From CAIYRG01 sp964446945 (GTDB taxonomy: Bacteria > Pseudomonadota > Alphaproteobacteria > Micropepsales > Micropepsaceae): a stretch of DNA of 64,000 bases. Of the stretch, positions 9,303-18,544 are shown one piece after another. Within the stretch, counting starts at the first letter, position 1. Each line of letters begins with the position of its first letter. The notes beneath the pieces are model-generated. The model was given only the letters and a program-made list of their open reading frames with translations. It was not told where the DNA came from and did no database searches. The position numbers were made by a program, and so were the translations under genes. The stretch spans positions 55,283 through 119,282 of the forward strand of contig CAYUQO010000015.1 of NCBI GenBank assembly GCA_964446945.1, written 5' to 3'.

Positions 9303-9512
9303 ATGGCGAATTCAGTCCGGAGGAACGCCGTGGAAGAACGAGTCATGGAGTATCACCGGCAGGCGCACGAGTGCAGGAACATGGCTGCGAAGGCCAAAAA
9401 TGCGAAGAGCCGTGCGGTGTTCCGGCGGGTCGCCAGAGCCTGGGAGACGCTCGCGGAAGAACGCGAGCAGTTTCTCAGGTCGATGAAGGAAATTGCCAAT
9501 ACCCGTCACTGA
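9303..9512 (+). CDS. Small two-helix protein (YxxxAxEC family member 1)
   Basis: About 69 residues, highly charged and predicted as two amphipathic helices: YHRQAHECRNMAAKAKNAKS, then RAVFRRVARAWETLAEEREQ. The ATG at 9303 is preferred over the upstream opening at 9222, which overlaps the previous gene. The same helix-turn-helix-like layout (aromatic, ~8 residues, Ala-rich, then R..F..vA..W..LAe) recurs at 36741, 49948, 50164 and 54397. Such proteins are abundant in Rhizobiales-like genomes and have no known function. Confidence 0.65.
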   Translation: MANSVRRNAVEERVMEYHRQAHECRNMAAKAKNAKSRAVFRRVARAWETLAEEREQFLRSMKEIANTRH

Positions 9513-9598
9513 AGATGCGGCAAAACTGCGCGTCGCTGCAGCGGCGGCTTTTCTGCGTTTGCATTTTGCCGCGCTAGCGCTCTAGATGCCCCCAACCG

Positions 9599-12500
9599 GT
9601 GCGGGAGGGCCGCACCACCAAGAATTGGATACTTCTGGGGGCCAGCTTTCCCGTGACCATTCGCCTCGTCGCATCCGGCGCTGCGTGCGTCCTGCTCGCT
9701 GGGCCAGCCGCCGCCGACGACCTCACGATCAGCAGTAAGACGTCGGCCGAGGTTTCAACCGCCGCGGCCGCGAACAACACTCCCGGCAACATTACAATCA
9801 CCTCCAGCGGGTCGGTCGAAGTCTCAAAGACCGGCCCCGCCGTGCTGCTGAATTCGAACAACACGGTGTCGAACGCCGGACTCATTTCCAATTCCTTCGG
9901 CTCGGGCGCAATCGGCATTAACATCGTGCCAACCTTCACTGGATCAGTGACGAATTCGGGCACGATCAACGTCATTACCACGGGCACGGCCCCAACTACG
10001 TCGGGCCAGTACGGCATCCTGTTGATGAACGGAAACGCCGTCAGTTTTACCGGGACGGCAGCGACCAATTCCACCTCGTTGAGTACAACATCGGTGGTTG
10101 GAATATTGAAGCCGGGCGACGTCGTCGCAGGCGCGACCGGCTTTTCCAGCGGCACGTTTATCGTCAGCCAGTCGTCGGGGACGCCGGGAAGCGCCGGGAC
10201 CTATATCCTCAGCCAGCCGACGACGGCCGCGATCTCGGGCGCACCGCTGAGCGCGAGCGGCGTGGTGATCCAGGCGACCGGTACGGGAACCAGCCTGAAC
10301 GTCACCTCCGTGACGGGTTCAGTGACGACGGGCGACGTGATCAGCGGCACCGGCGTTCCGGCCGGGACGACCATCGTCAACCAGGTCTCTGGGACTCCCG
10401 GGGGCGTTGGTGTTTATACGACGAGCAAGCCGACAACTTCGTCCAACGCTTCACTGACGGCGCAACCGTTCCTGGCGCCATTCACCGGGAACATCGTCAC
10501 GACGTCATCGTCGAACATTACGGTGGCGGGGTTCGGAGCGAACGGAATCGGCATCCAGTCGGAGCTTAATGGCAATCTCACCCAGGGTGGCACGATCACC
10601 GCACAGGGCAACACATCGAGCGGCATCCTAGCCCAAGCTCCCATAGATGGATCGTTCGTAAATACGGGGAAGATTCAGACGGAGCCGCCGACCGGACTCG
10701 TGGTCGCCACTTCGACGTCGATTCTCTCGCCGGGATGGGCCGCAGCCTTTGGCGGCAATATCGGCGGCGGCATCCTCAATGCCGGACCGACCGGCGGCAC
10801 CAATACGACTCCGGCCGCGACTCTCAGCACCACTGGCGCGTCGCCGGCTTTGATCGTTGCTCCGACGGTCGGCTCAGACGTGGCCAATATCACGATCGGA
10901 CTGGTGTCCGATGCGACCACACCGGGCTACAGCATCATCAATCGCGGCACGATCAGCTCGACCGGCGTGCAGCCGAATGTCTCGCCGGTCACCGTTCAAC
11001 TCGGAAACGGCCCTTCTGACACCAGTGGTCTGCTGACGACTCTGTCCGGCGGCTTCTACAACAGCGGTTCGATCACCGCGGTGGCCACCAGCAATAGCAC
11101 CGTGCCGTTGCAGATTCCGCCGTTCGCGTCGAACGCGACCGCCATGCTGATTGGTGTCGGCGCCACCGTACCCAGTCTGAACAATGCCGCGACAGGAACC
11201 ATTTCCGCCGCCACCTCGGGCGCAAAAGGCGGCAACGCGACGGCGATTGTCATCGAAGGCATCAGCCAGATTCAGAGCACGACATCGGCGAGCCTGGTCG
11301 GCGGATCTCTGTCATCCCTGATCAATGCAGGCACGATCTCGGCCACCGCAACGTCGGATGACCTCACGATCTCCAATCTGACCGCCGAAGCGATTTCCGA
11401 TCTTGCCGGCGATCTCACCAGCATCACCAACAGCGGCACAATTTCCGCCACAGCGACGCAGCTCCAGAACAATTCCCAGGTCACTATTGCCGCCGATCTT
11501 TCGAACAACACAAAGGCGGTGACATTCACCAATTCCGGAACGGTTGTTGGCAACATGTTTTTCCCCAATGTCGCCAACAACAGCCTGATCATTGAAGGGC
11601 CCAAGGCCTCAGTCAGCGGCCAGATCCGCGCAGCCGGCCTCGGCAGCGTGAATATCGGTATCTCGCAGGCCGGCACCGGCGGCGTGCTGCACACCGGACA
11701 GGTGGTGAATGCCGGCTCCGTCACCGTCGGCCCGCAGGGCACGCTCGATGTTCAGATCGGCAATATCGCGCAGGTGGTTTCGGCGTCGGGCCCGGTCTCG
11801 TTCGACGCGGCATCGCACATCACGGTGACACCGGTCCTGCTGCCCGCCAACGCGCTCAGCTCGATCCGTCTGGTGCACTCCGATACGTCGCTGACATTCG
11901 GGAATTTTGCCGCCACCACATCCACAGTGCAGGTTCCATTCCTGTTCAACGGCACTCTCACCGCCGATTCCAACAATCTCACCCTCACTTTGAAGCAGAA
12001 GACCGCCGCGCAACTTGGGCTGACCGGGAATGCGGCCGTTCTGTTCCAGCCGGCGATGACGGCGGCGTTGCGCGACACCGAGGTGGGAGCTGCCTTCGGC
12101 GCGCTGCCCGATGTCACCGCCGTCCAGACCGCGCTCCTGCAAATGCAGCCGTTGTCCAATGCCGCCGATTTCGCCGTCGCGCAGTCGTTGACCGATTCCC
12201 ATCTGAACAGCGTCGGCGCGCGGCAGCGCGCTCTCCTGCTCGGGACCTTGCCGGAATCCGGATTCAATCCCTGGTTTCAGGGCAGCTTCAATATGCTCAG
12301 CGGTAGTGGAACGGATCGCTTCAACGGAAGCGGATCGGGCGGCACACTCGGCATCGATTTCACCGACCCGGCCAATGGACATGGCGGCATCGCGCTCACG
12401 ATTCAGCGGAGTACCCTGACCGAAAAGGCACCCGGACCGGCCGGCGGCGAGAACGGCAGCTGGTACGTGATCTCGCCCTATATGGGCCTGCGCTCAGACA

Positions 12501-13147
12501 ACGTCTTCATCGACATCCAGGCGAGTGGCGGCGCGGGAGATCTCAAGGAATCGCGTCAAGTGACGATCGGAACGCTGAGCCGGACCGCGCTCGGCACACC
12601 CAGCGTTGAATTCGCGGCCGGCAACATCACCGGCGGTTACATCTTCGATTTCGGCGGGATTCGGCTGATTCCGCAGGCGACGATCAACGGCCTCGCGGTA
12701 TTCCACCATGGTTATGTCGAGGAGAACGGCACCAGCGAGCAGATCGGCAAAAAAGGCCAACCGATCGGCACTGCAACGCCGGTGGGCGGCGGGCCGGGAA
12801 TCAATCTTCTCGTCGCGTCGCGCACCGAGGAGCAGCTGAGCGGCTTTGCCGGAGTGGCCGGTGCAACCACGTTACCCGTGTTTGGCGGCAATCTGATCCC
12901 CCAGATCACGGTGGGATGGGGCCAGGGATTGCTCAGTTCGGGAAGCTCGATGATCGCCTCTTTCGCCAGCGTGCCGTCGCTGCCGTTCACGCTCGCAGGG
13001 CCATCTTTGTCCCATTCCCAGGCGGTCGGTTCGCTCGACCTTGACTACATGTTTGGCAATTTCACAGCCGAACTCAGCTACAGCGCAATCAAGAGTTCGG
13101 TCTTGCTGAACCAGACGGCCCACCTGACCTTCAGCGTGCGCTTCTAA
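9599..13147 (+). CDS. Autotransporter (type Va) outer-membrane protein
   Basis: A 1182-residue protein with a signal peptide whose cleavage is near AGPAAA-DD (residue 40). The passenger is rich in Ser, Thr, Gly and Asn and in repeated SNAGTI/TNSGTI-type strands, typical of a beta-helix. Two related modules of about 53 residues at roughly 164-217 and 236-288 share GTPG..G.Y..S.PTT. The C-terminal ~290 residues from LPESGFNPWFQGSFNML form the beta-barrel, ending in Phe (LTFSVRF) as expected for BAM recognition. No catalytic motif is seen, so it may be an adhesin or surface-layer protein. Start is GTG at 9599. Confidence 0.9.
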   Translation: MREGRTTKNWILLGASFPVTIRLVASGAACVLLAGPAAADDLTISSKTSAEVSTAAAANNTPGNITITSSGSVEVSKTGPAVLLNSNNTVSNAGLISNSFGSGAIGINIVPTFTGSVTNSGTINVITTGTAPTTSGQYGILLMNGNAVSFTGTAATNSTSLSTTSVVGILKPGDVVAGATGFSSGTFIVSQSSGTPGSAGTYILSQPTTAAISGAPLSASGVVIQATGTGTSLNVTSVTGSVTTGDVISGTGVPAGTTIVNQVSGTPGGVGVYTTSKPTTSSNASLTAQPFLAPFTGNIVTTSSSNITVAGFGANGIGIQSELNGNLTQGGTITAQGNTSSGILAQAPIDGSFVNTGKIQTEPPTGLVVATSTSILSPGWAAAFGGNIGGGILNAGPTGGTNTTPAATLSTTGASPALIVAPTVGSDVANITIGLVSDATTPGYSIINRGTISSTGVQPNVSPVTVQLGNGPSDTSGLLTTLSGGFYNSGSITAVATSNSTVPLQIPPFASNATAMLIGVGATVPSLNNAATGTISAATSGAKGGNATAIVIEGISQIQSTTSASLVGGSLSSLINAGTISATATSDDLTISNLTAEAISDLAGDLTSITNSGTISATATQLQNNSQVTIAADLSNNTKAVTFTNSGTVVGNMFFPNVANNSLIIEGPKASVSGQIRAAGLGSVNIGISQAGTGGVLHTGQVVNAGSVTVGPQGTLDVQIGNIAQVVSASGPVSFDAASHITVTPVLLPANALSSIRLVHSDTSLTFGNFAATTSTVQVPFLFNGTLTADSNNLTLTLKQKTAAQLGLTGNAAVLFQPAMTAALRDTEVGAAFGALPDVTAVQTALLQMQPLSNAADFAVAQSLTDSHLNSVGARQRALLLGTLPESGFNPWFQGSFNMLSGSGTDRFNGSGSGGTLGIDFTDPANGHGGIALTIQRSTLTEKAPGPAGGENGSWYVISPYMGLRSDNVFIDIQASGGAGDLKESRQVTIGTLSRTALGTPSVEFAAGNITGGYIFDFGGIRLIPQATINGLAVFHHGYVEENGTSEQIGKKGQPIGTATPVGGGPGINLLVASRTEEQLSGFAGVAGATTLPVFGGNLIPQITVGWGQGLLSSGSSMIASFASVPSLPFTLAGPSLSHSQAVGSLDLDYMFGNFTAELSYSAIKSSVLLNQTAHLTFSVRF

Positions 13148-13320
13148 GGCGGAACCGGCAACTACTTCGGCGGAAAGCGCTTTTAGGCGCAAAAAGGTCA
13201 TTTTGCACAATTGTGTCCCGGTAAAACCGGTTGATACAAGGTTGAACAACAATTCACACCCGGAACCCTCAATTCCATGCGAAGGGGTCGGTGGGTTAAA
13301 GGCTCTATTCGTACCGCGCC

Positions 13321-16300
13321 ATGAATCTGTCTGAAATCTTCATCAAGCGTCCGATCATGACCATTCTGGTCATGGCCGCCCTGCTCCTCGGCGGAATTGC
13401 CAGCTATTTCACGCTGCCGGTCAACGAACTGCCGAACGTGGATTTTCCCACCATCGTCGTCCAGGCCGGCATCCCGGGCATGGATGCGGCGACGATGGGG
13501 TCGGCCGTGGCGACGCCGCTGGAGACCCAGTTTTCGGAGATTCCCGGCCTCGACAGCATGAATTCGGTCAGCATTCTGGGGACGACCCAGATCACGCTGC
13601 AATTCCGTCTCGACCGGAATATCGACGGCGCCGCGCTGGACGTTCAGTCCGCGATCTCGTCCGCCAGCCGTCAACTGCCGCCGTCCATGCCGTCGCCGCC
13701 GACGATGCGCAAAATCAATCCGGCGGAATCGGCGGTGCTGAACATCACGGTCACCTCGCCGACTTTGTCGATGCCGGTCGTCGACGAATATGCCGAGACC
13801 GTCATTGTACGGTCGATCTCGACGATCAGCGGCGTCGCCAGCGTCGACATCTACGGCCAGGAGCATCCTGCGGTCCGCATCCAGATCGATCCCAACAAGC
13901 TCGCGGCCCGCGGCATCGGCCTCGACCAGGTGATCAACTCCGTCCACAGCATGAACGTCAACCTGGCCACGGGCACGCTCAATGGGCCGACCCGGTCCGC
14001 GGTCATTCAGGCGGATGGACAGCTGTTCAAGGCGGCGCAATATGAAGACCAGATCATCACTTACAAAGACGGCGCGCCGGTCCGCCTGAAGGATATCGGC
14101 CGGGCGATCGACAGCGTCGACAATATCTGGCTGTCGAGCCTGTACAACGGTCAGACCGGCGTCACGCTCGGCGTCAACCGGCAGCCTGGTACCAATACGA
14201 TCGCGGTTGTCGATGCGGTGAAGGCGAAACTGGAGCAGCTCAAGACGCAGTTGCCGCCTTCGATCTCGATTCAGACCACGCTCGACCGCAGCGAGGGCAT
14301 CAAGAATTCGGTGCACGACGTGCAGGAGACTCTCCTGCTTGCGGCGCTGCTGGTCGTCGGCGTGATTTTCGTTTTCCTGCGCACCGCATCGGCAACATTC
14401 ATTCCCGCCATTGCGCTGCCAATCACCGTGATCGGCACTTTCGCCGGCATGGCCTTCTTCGGCTACAGCCTCGACAATCTCTCGCTCATGGCGCTGACAC
14501 TTTCGGTCGGCTTCGTCGTCGACGACGCCATTGTGATGCTGGAAAACATCATGCGCCATGTCGAAGACGGCATGCCGCCGATGCGCGCCTCGCTGATCGG
14601 ATCGAAGGAGGTCTCGTTCACCATCCTGTCGATGACGGCATCGCTCGCCTGCGTGTTCATTCCGATCCTGTTCATGGGCGGCATTGTCGGGCGGCTGCTG
14701 CACGAATTTGCCGTCACCATCGTCATCACCATCCTGATATCCGGCCTCGTTTCGGTCACGCTGACCCCGATGTTGTGCAGCCGGCTGATCAAGCCCGTGG
14801 TTCCCGGCCACGCCGCGCGCCACAACGCGTTCTACCGTTTGAGCGAAGGCGGCTTCAACACAATGCAGCGCGGCTATGAACGCAGCCTCAAATGGTGCCT
14901 CAGGCACCGGCAGTTCACGCTGGGCGTTTTCGCAGCCAGCCTTGCGGCAAGTTTCATCCTGTTCCGCACCATTCCGATGGATTTTCTGCCGCCGGACGAT
15001 CTCGGCCGCATCTACGCTTTCACCGAAGGAGCCAACGGCATTTCCTTCGAGGAAATGAAACGTCATCAGGACGAAGCCGCGCAAATCCTGTGGCACGATC
15101 CCTATGTGCAGGGCGCGATGTCCACCGTCGGCAATGGCGGCGCGCGCGGCGGATCCAACCAGGGCTCGTTCTCGATCGTATTGAAGCCACGTGACCAGCG
15201 CCCGGGCGTCGATCAGGTGATGGCCGAACTCCGGCGGAAATTTGCGAAGATTCCGGGTATCAACGTGTATCTGCAGAACCGGCCGGTGATCACTATCGGC
15301 GGCTTGCTCAGCAAGGCGCAGTACCAATACACGCTGCAGGACGGCGATACCGCCGAACTGTATAACTGGGCCACACGCTTCAAGAACGCGCTCGCCCAGA
15401 CACCGGGCTTCCTCGACGTCACCAGCGATCTCGATCTGTCCACGCCGTCGGTGCATGTTGGCGTCGATCGCGACCGGGCCAATGCGCTTGGCATCTCGAT
15501 GCAGACACTCGAGGGCGCGTTGAGCGCATCCTTCGGCGGCCAACAGATTTCCATCATCAATACGCCGGCCGATCAGTACCGGGTCTGGCTCGAACTGCTG
15601 CCGCAATACCAGCAGGATGCATCCTCGCTTCAGCGCCTGTTCCTGACCGGCCAGAATCTTGGCGCGCTGAGTTCGACCGCTTCGGGCGCGCTCGTGCCGA
15701 TGAGCGCGGTCACGACGATCCAGAATGGCTCGTCACCTCTCGCGGTGAATCATTTCGGCGAATTGCCGGCGGTGACCATCTCGTTCAGCCTGCCGCCGGG
15801 CGTGGCGCTGAGCGATGCAGTTGGCAAGATCGAAGCGATGAAGACGAATATCGGCATGCCGGCTTCGGTGATCACCAGCTTCCAGGGGACCGCCAAGGCG
15901 TTCCAGGAATCCACCCAGGGCATGGGCTATCTGCTGCTGGGCGCCGTGCTGGTCGTCTATATCATTCTCGGAATTCTGTATGAGAGCTTCATCCATCCGC
16001 TGACCATCCTGTCGGGCCTGCCTTCGGCCGCGGTAGGCGCGCTCGCGACGCTCTGGATGTTCCACATTCCGCTGTCGCTCTACGCCTTTGTCGGCATGAT
16101 CATGCTGGTCGGCATCGTGAAGAAGAACGCGATCATGATGATCGACTTCGCGCTGGTGCGCGAACGCGAGCACGGCGCCGATCCGGTGTCGGCAATTGCC
16201 GAAGCCGCGATGATCCGCTTCCGCCCGATCATGATGACGACCATGGCGGCATTGATGGGCAGCCTTCCGATTGCAATCGGCATGGGTGAAGGTGGCGCCA

Positions 16301-16464
16301 GCCGTCAGCCGCTCGGACTCGCCGTGGTTGGTGGACTCGTGTTCAGCCAGATGCTGACGCTCTACATCACGCCGGTGATTTACGGCTCGCTGGACCGGCT
16401 GGCCAAATTCGCCGGAAGCAGCGGGTCGGCGCAGGAAGTCGAATACCCCATCCAGGCGGAATAA
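13321..16464 (+). CDS. RND efflux permease (MdtB/MdtC-like, HAE1 family)
   Basis: A second complete RND pump of 1047 residues, clearly different from the one at 48-3191. The start MNLSEIFIKRPIMTILVM and the motifs LSVGFVVDDAIVMLEN (TM4 aspartates) and MLVGIVKKNAIMMIDF (TM10 lysine) resemble the MdtB/MdtC branch. No membrane-fusion protein or outer-membrane factor gene adjoins it: the upstream neighbour is the autotransporter and downstream is the repeat-containing gap at 16465-16885. It may recruit partners encoded elsewhere. Confidence 0.95.
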   Translation: MNLSEIFIKRPIMTILVMAALLLGGIASYFTLPVNELPNVDFPTIVVQAGIPGMDAATMGSAVATPLETQFSEIPGLDSMNSVSILGTTQITLQFRLDRNIDGAALDVQSAISSASRQLPPSMPSPPTMRKINPAESAVLNITVTSPTLSMPVVDEYAETVIVRSISTISGVASVDIYGQEHPAVRIQIDPNKLAARGIGLDQVINSVHSMNVNLATGTLNGPTRSAVIQADGQLFKAAQYEDQIITYKDGAPVRLKDIGRAIDSVDNIWLSSLYNGQTGVTLGVNRQPGTNTIAVVDAVKAKLEQLKTQLPPSISIQTTLDRSEGIKNSVHDVQETLLLAALLVVGVIFVFLRTASATFIPAIALPITVIGTFAGMAFFGYSLDNLSLMALTLSVGFVVDDAIVMLENIMRHVEDGMPPMRASLIGSKEVSFTILSMTASLACVFIPILFMGGIVGRLLHEFAVTIVITILISGLVSVTLTPMLCSRLIKPVVPGHAARHNAFYRLSEGGFNTMQRGYERSLKWCLRHRQFTLGVFAASLAASFILFRTIPMDFLPPDDLGRIYAFTEGANGISFEEMKRHQDEAAQILWHDPYVQGAMSTVGNGGARGGSNQGSFSIVLKPRDQRPGVDQVMAELRRKFAKIPGINVYLQNRPVITIGGLLSKAQYQYTLQDGDTAELYNWATRFKNALAQTPGFLDVTSDLDLSTPSVHVGVDRDRANALGISMQTLEGALSASFGGQQISIINTPADQYRVWLELLPQYQQDASSLQRLFLTGQNLGALSSTASGALVPMSAVTTIQNGSSPLAVNHFGELPAVTISFSLPPGVALSDAVGKIEAMKTNIGMPASVITSFQGTAKAFQESTQGMGYLLLGAVLVVYIILGILYESFIHPLTILSGLPSAAVGALATLWMFHIPLSLYAFVGMIMLVGIVKKNAIMMIDFALVREREHGADPVSAIAEAAMIRFRPIMMTTMAALMGSLPIAIGMGEGGASRQPLGLAVVGGLVFSQMLTLYITPVIYGSLDRLAKFAGSSGSAQEVEYPIQAE

Positions 16465-16475
16465 GAGAAGCGAGC

Positions 16476-16571
16476 CGTTGTGGTTAGGCGCCCACAACGG
16501 ACGCGATGGATTTCATTAAGCCAAAATCGGAATTGGCGGATATTCAGGCATCCGGCCGATCGGAATTGGAT
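16476..16571. repeat. ~96-bp direct repeat, left copy
   Basis: This segment, from CGTTGTGG to GGAATTGGAT, matches 37023-37119 in the same orientation, with its last ~45 bases nearly identical (GCGGATATTCA, then ATCCGGCCGATCGGAATTGG). The core contains the palindrome CCGATCGG. It sits in the otherwise gene-free 16465-16885 gap between the RND pump and the first gene of the lipid cluster, where I see no convincing gene or tRNA. The second copy lies just beyond the other end of the cluster. It may be a dispersed intergenic repeat or the scar of an insertion or recombination event. Confidence 0.75.
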
Positions 16572-16885
16572 ATGGGCGATGGTGCGACTTCGTCGCGTGG
16601 CGTTCCGCCGCTCGAACTGCAAATCGCCCGCACGCGGCGTCCCGACCGGTGCGCGCCAAGTCCATTTATGGGATGAGCCGGTCTGCTTTACGGCAAACAA
16701 TGGACATTAAACCGGGCGCCGTCACGTCGCACAATCGCCAACAGCAGACATTCCAGTTTATTGGACCGGCGTCAGTCTCTGGCGCAACCAAGCCGCGAAG
16801 CTCAGACGGACAGGGCTGATTCTGGCGGCGACCTGATCGCAGCAAATGCGCTATAATCGGCTGCCAGATCAGAACGAGCGGTCGC

Positions 16886-17416
16886 ATGCAGGCCTATGTT
16901 GTCATCCTGCCGGGCGTTATCCTGGGCTTTATTCTCGGCACTTTAGGCGAATACTGGATTCACCGCGCGATGCATCGCGGTCTCGTTCTTGCGAGACGTC
17001 ACGGCGATCACCATCGGGAGGGCGTCGGGCAAGGCGCTATCAAGGAGTTCCGCGATTACATTGGGGGCAGCATCGTGACTGCCGTTATTTTTGCTCCTAT
17101 CGATTACCTTTATTTGTCAGGGGGCGGGTTGGCGGCCGGTTTGGTGTGTGGTCTGGTTATTCACGCTGTATTTGCCGCCTGGTGCCATCAGGCCCAGCAC
17201 GACGATCCCCGACTCCTTCCCTGGCAATCGCAAACGCCGGTTCACTTCGTCCACCATCGCCGTGCTCAGGCGCGTCATAATTTCGGCATCAGTGTCGACT
17301 GGTGGGACCGCGTCTTCGGCACGTACCGGCGTGAACCCGCCTGGCAGGCCCTGATCAATGCGCCGCCGCGCGCCTGGTGGGAAATTGACTGGTTCGATGC
17401 CCGGTCATCGCCATAG
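16886..17416 (+). CDS. Fatty acid hydroxylase/sterol desaturase superfamily protein (carotene hydroxylase-like)
   Basis: A 176-residue membrane protein with a di-iron histidine cluster: EYWIHRAMHR, RRHGDHHRE, WCHQAQHDDP and HFVHHRRAQARHNFG. This is the pattern of the fatty-acid-hydroxylase superfamily, which includes FA2H/Scs7 (ceramide fatty acyl 2-hydroxylase), Sur2 and beta-carotene hydroxylase. Its neighbour 10 nt downstream is a DES1-like sphingolipid desaturase, so I infer hydroxylation of a ceramide chain. The exact position of hydroxylation cannot be read from sequence. It starts the proposed sphingolipid cluster. Confidence 0.75.
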   Translation: MQAYVVILPGVILGFILGTLGEYWIHRAMHRGLVLARRHGDHHREGVGQGAIKEFRDYIGGSIVTAVIFAPIDYLYLSGGGLAAGLVCGLVIHAVFAAWCHQAQHDDPRLLPWQSQTPVHFVHHRRAQARHNFGISVDWWDRVFGTYRREPAWQALINAPPRAWWEIDWFDARSSP

Positions 17417-17426
17417 GGCACCCCGC

Positions 17427-18356
17427 ATGGATGACGGCCGGTTTCACCGCGATCGCAGATTCGAGATTCTCCGCACACGCCCGGACGTGCGGCGCCTGTT
17501 CGGCAATCATCGGCCGACAGCCGCGCTGGCTGCTTTGGTCGTCTGCGCACAGTTCGTGATGGCATATCTGCTGTCTGGCCGGCCATGGTGGCTCGCGGGC
17601 CTGGCCGCATTTTGCATCGGCGCCTTTCTAATTCACTTCCTGAATGTCGTCGTGCATGAATGCACCCATAACCTTGTGTTCCGAAAATCGCATTGGAACA
17701 AGGCGCTGGGTATTTTCGCCAACCTGCCGGCGCTCGCACCGGGGGCGATGGCATTTCGGCATTACCATCTGCTGCATCATCGTTATCTCGGCACGCCCTG
17801 CATGGATGCCGATGTCGCGCCCGAGTGGGAAGTCCGGCTGGTCGGCCACAGCGCTGTCCGCAAATTCTTGTGGTTCGCCGCGCAGCCGCTGACCTATACC
17901 GTGCTGCATCCGCTGCGCGTACGCGAGCGCATTCCACTGGACGGTTGGCTGGCTGCGAATGTCGCCGTGGTGCTGGCGGCCGGTATTGTGACGGCGTATT
18001 CGTTGGGCGCAGCTTCGATCATCTATTTACTGCTGTCGAGCTATTTCGCGATTGGTCCGCATCCCGCCGGCGCGCACGTCCTGCAGGAGCATTTCATTTT
18101 CGACGGTGACGACGAAACCTTTTCCTACTACGGAGCAATGAATGCGATTTCGCTGAATCACGGGCTCCATCTGGAGCATCATGATTTTCCGAATGTCCCC
18201 GGCGCCCGTCTCGGCAAGATTCGACGTCTGGCCCCCCAATTCTATGCCCGCCCTTACCGGCACCGTTCGCGTTGGGCGACGATCTGGCGCTTTGTGACCG
18301 ATCCCAATGTGCGCCTTGATAGCCGCGCGATCAGAAACGCATCGCAGCGCTTTTGA
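17427..18356 (+). CDS. Sphingolipid delta-4 desaturase (DES1/DEGS family)
   Basis: A 309-residue membrane di-iron enzyme predicted to introduce a 4,5-double bond or 4-hydroxyl group into ceramide or dihydroceramide. It carries the three histidine boxes HECTH (77-81), HYHLLHH (112-118) and HLEHHDFPNVPG (248 on). Beyond the boxes it shows DES-specific features: an N-terminal HRDRRFEILRTRPDVRRLFG block, FANLP, HHRYLG, RKFLWF..QPL, HPAGAH..QEHF and ETFSYYG, each with a counterpart in animal DEGS1 as I remember it. ATG at 17427 avoids overlap with the upstream gene; the frame is open to 17358. It points to sphingolipid substrates much more specifically than a generic desaturase would. Confidence 0.85.
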   Translation: MDDGRFHRDRRFEILRTRPDVRRLFGNHRPTAALAALVVCAQFVMAYLLSGRPWWLAGLAAFCIGAFLIHFLNVVVHECTHNLVFRKSHWNKALGIFANLPALAPGAMAFRHYHLLHHRYLGTPCMDADVAPEWEVRLVGHSAVRKFLWFAAQPLTYTVLHPLRVRERIPLDGWLAANVAVVLAAGIVTAYSLGAASIIYLLLSSYFAIGPHPAGAHVLQEHFIFDGDDETFSYYGAMNAISLNHGLHLEHHDFPNVPGARLGKIRRLAPQFYARPYRHRSRWATIWRFVTDPNVRLDSRAIRNASQRF

Positions 18357-18373
18357 CGCCCCGTAATCACAAT

Positions 18374-18417
18374 TCTACAGCGTGATCCAATTAAACGTAA
18401 TCGGATCACGCTGTAGA
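18374..18417. terminator. 15-bp inverted repeat between convergent genes
   Basis: TCTACAGCGTGATCC and GGATCACGCTGTAGA form a perfect 15-bp stem around a 14-nt AT-rich loop. It lies between the stops of the desaturase (+) and the LptG-like gene (-), so it can act as a bidirectional terminator. A long T tract is missing. Similar GCGTGATC palindromes are scattered in alphaproteobacterial intergenic regions, so it may also be a dispersed palindromic element. Confidence 0.65.
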
Positions 18418-18544
18418 TTCCTTTAGTTGTCGCGCAATCTGTCGGCGACCCGCCTACGCTGAAAGCTTCGGCGGGCGAGCAGCGGAACACTTGGTCCGCC
18501 GAAGTCTTGACGAAGGCGGAACCGCTCGCACTCCGGATTGCGCT

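Noticed and set aside
13198..15606. 802-codon minus-strand open frame antisense to the second RND pump
   Set aside because: Its length comes from high GC and low stop density. Composition (Arg, His, Asp, Gln-rich) is not protein-like and the plus strand is a clear RND permease.
16480..16710. Possible small gene in the gap after the second RND pump
   Set aside because: It lies across the repeat copy, is Arg/Trp-rich and has no ribosome-binding site or family resemblance.
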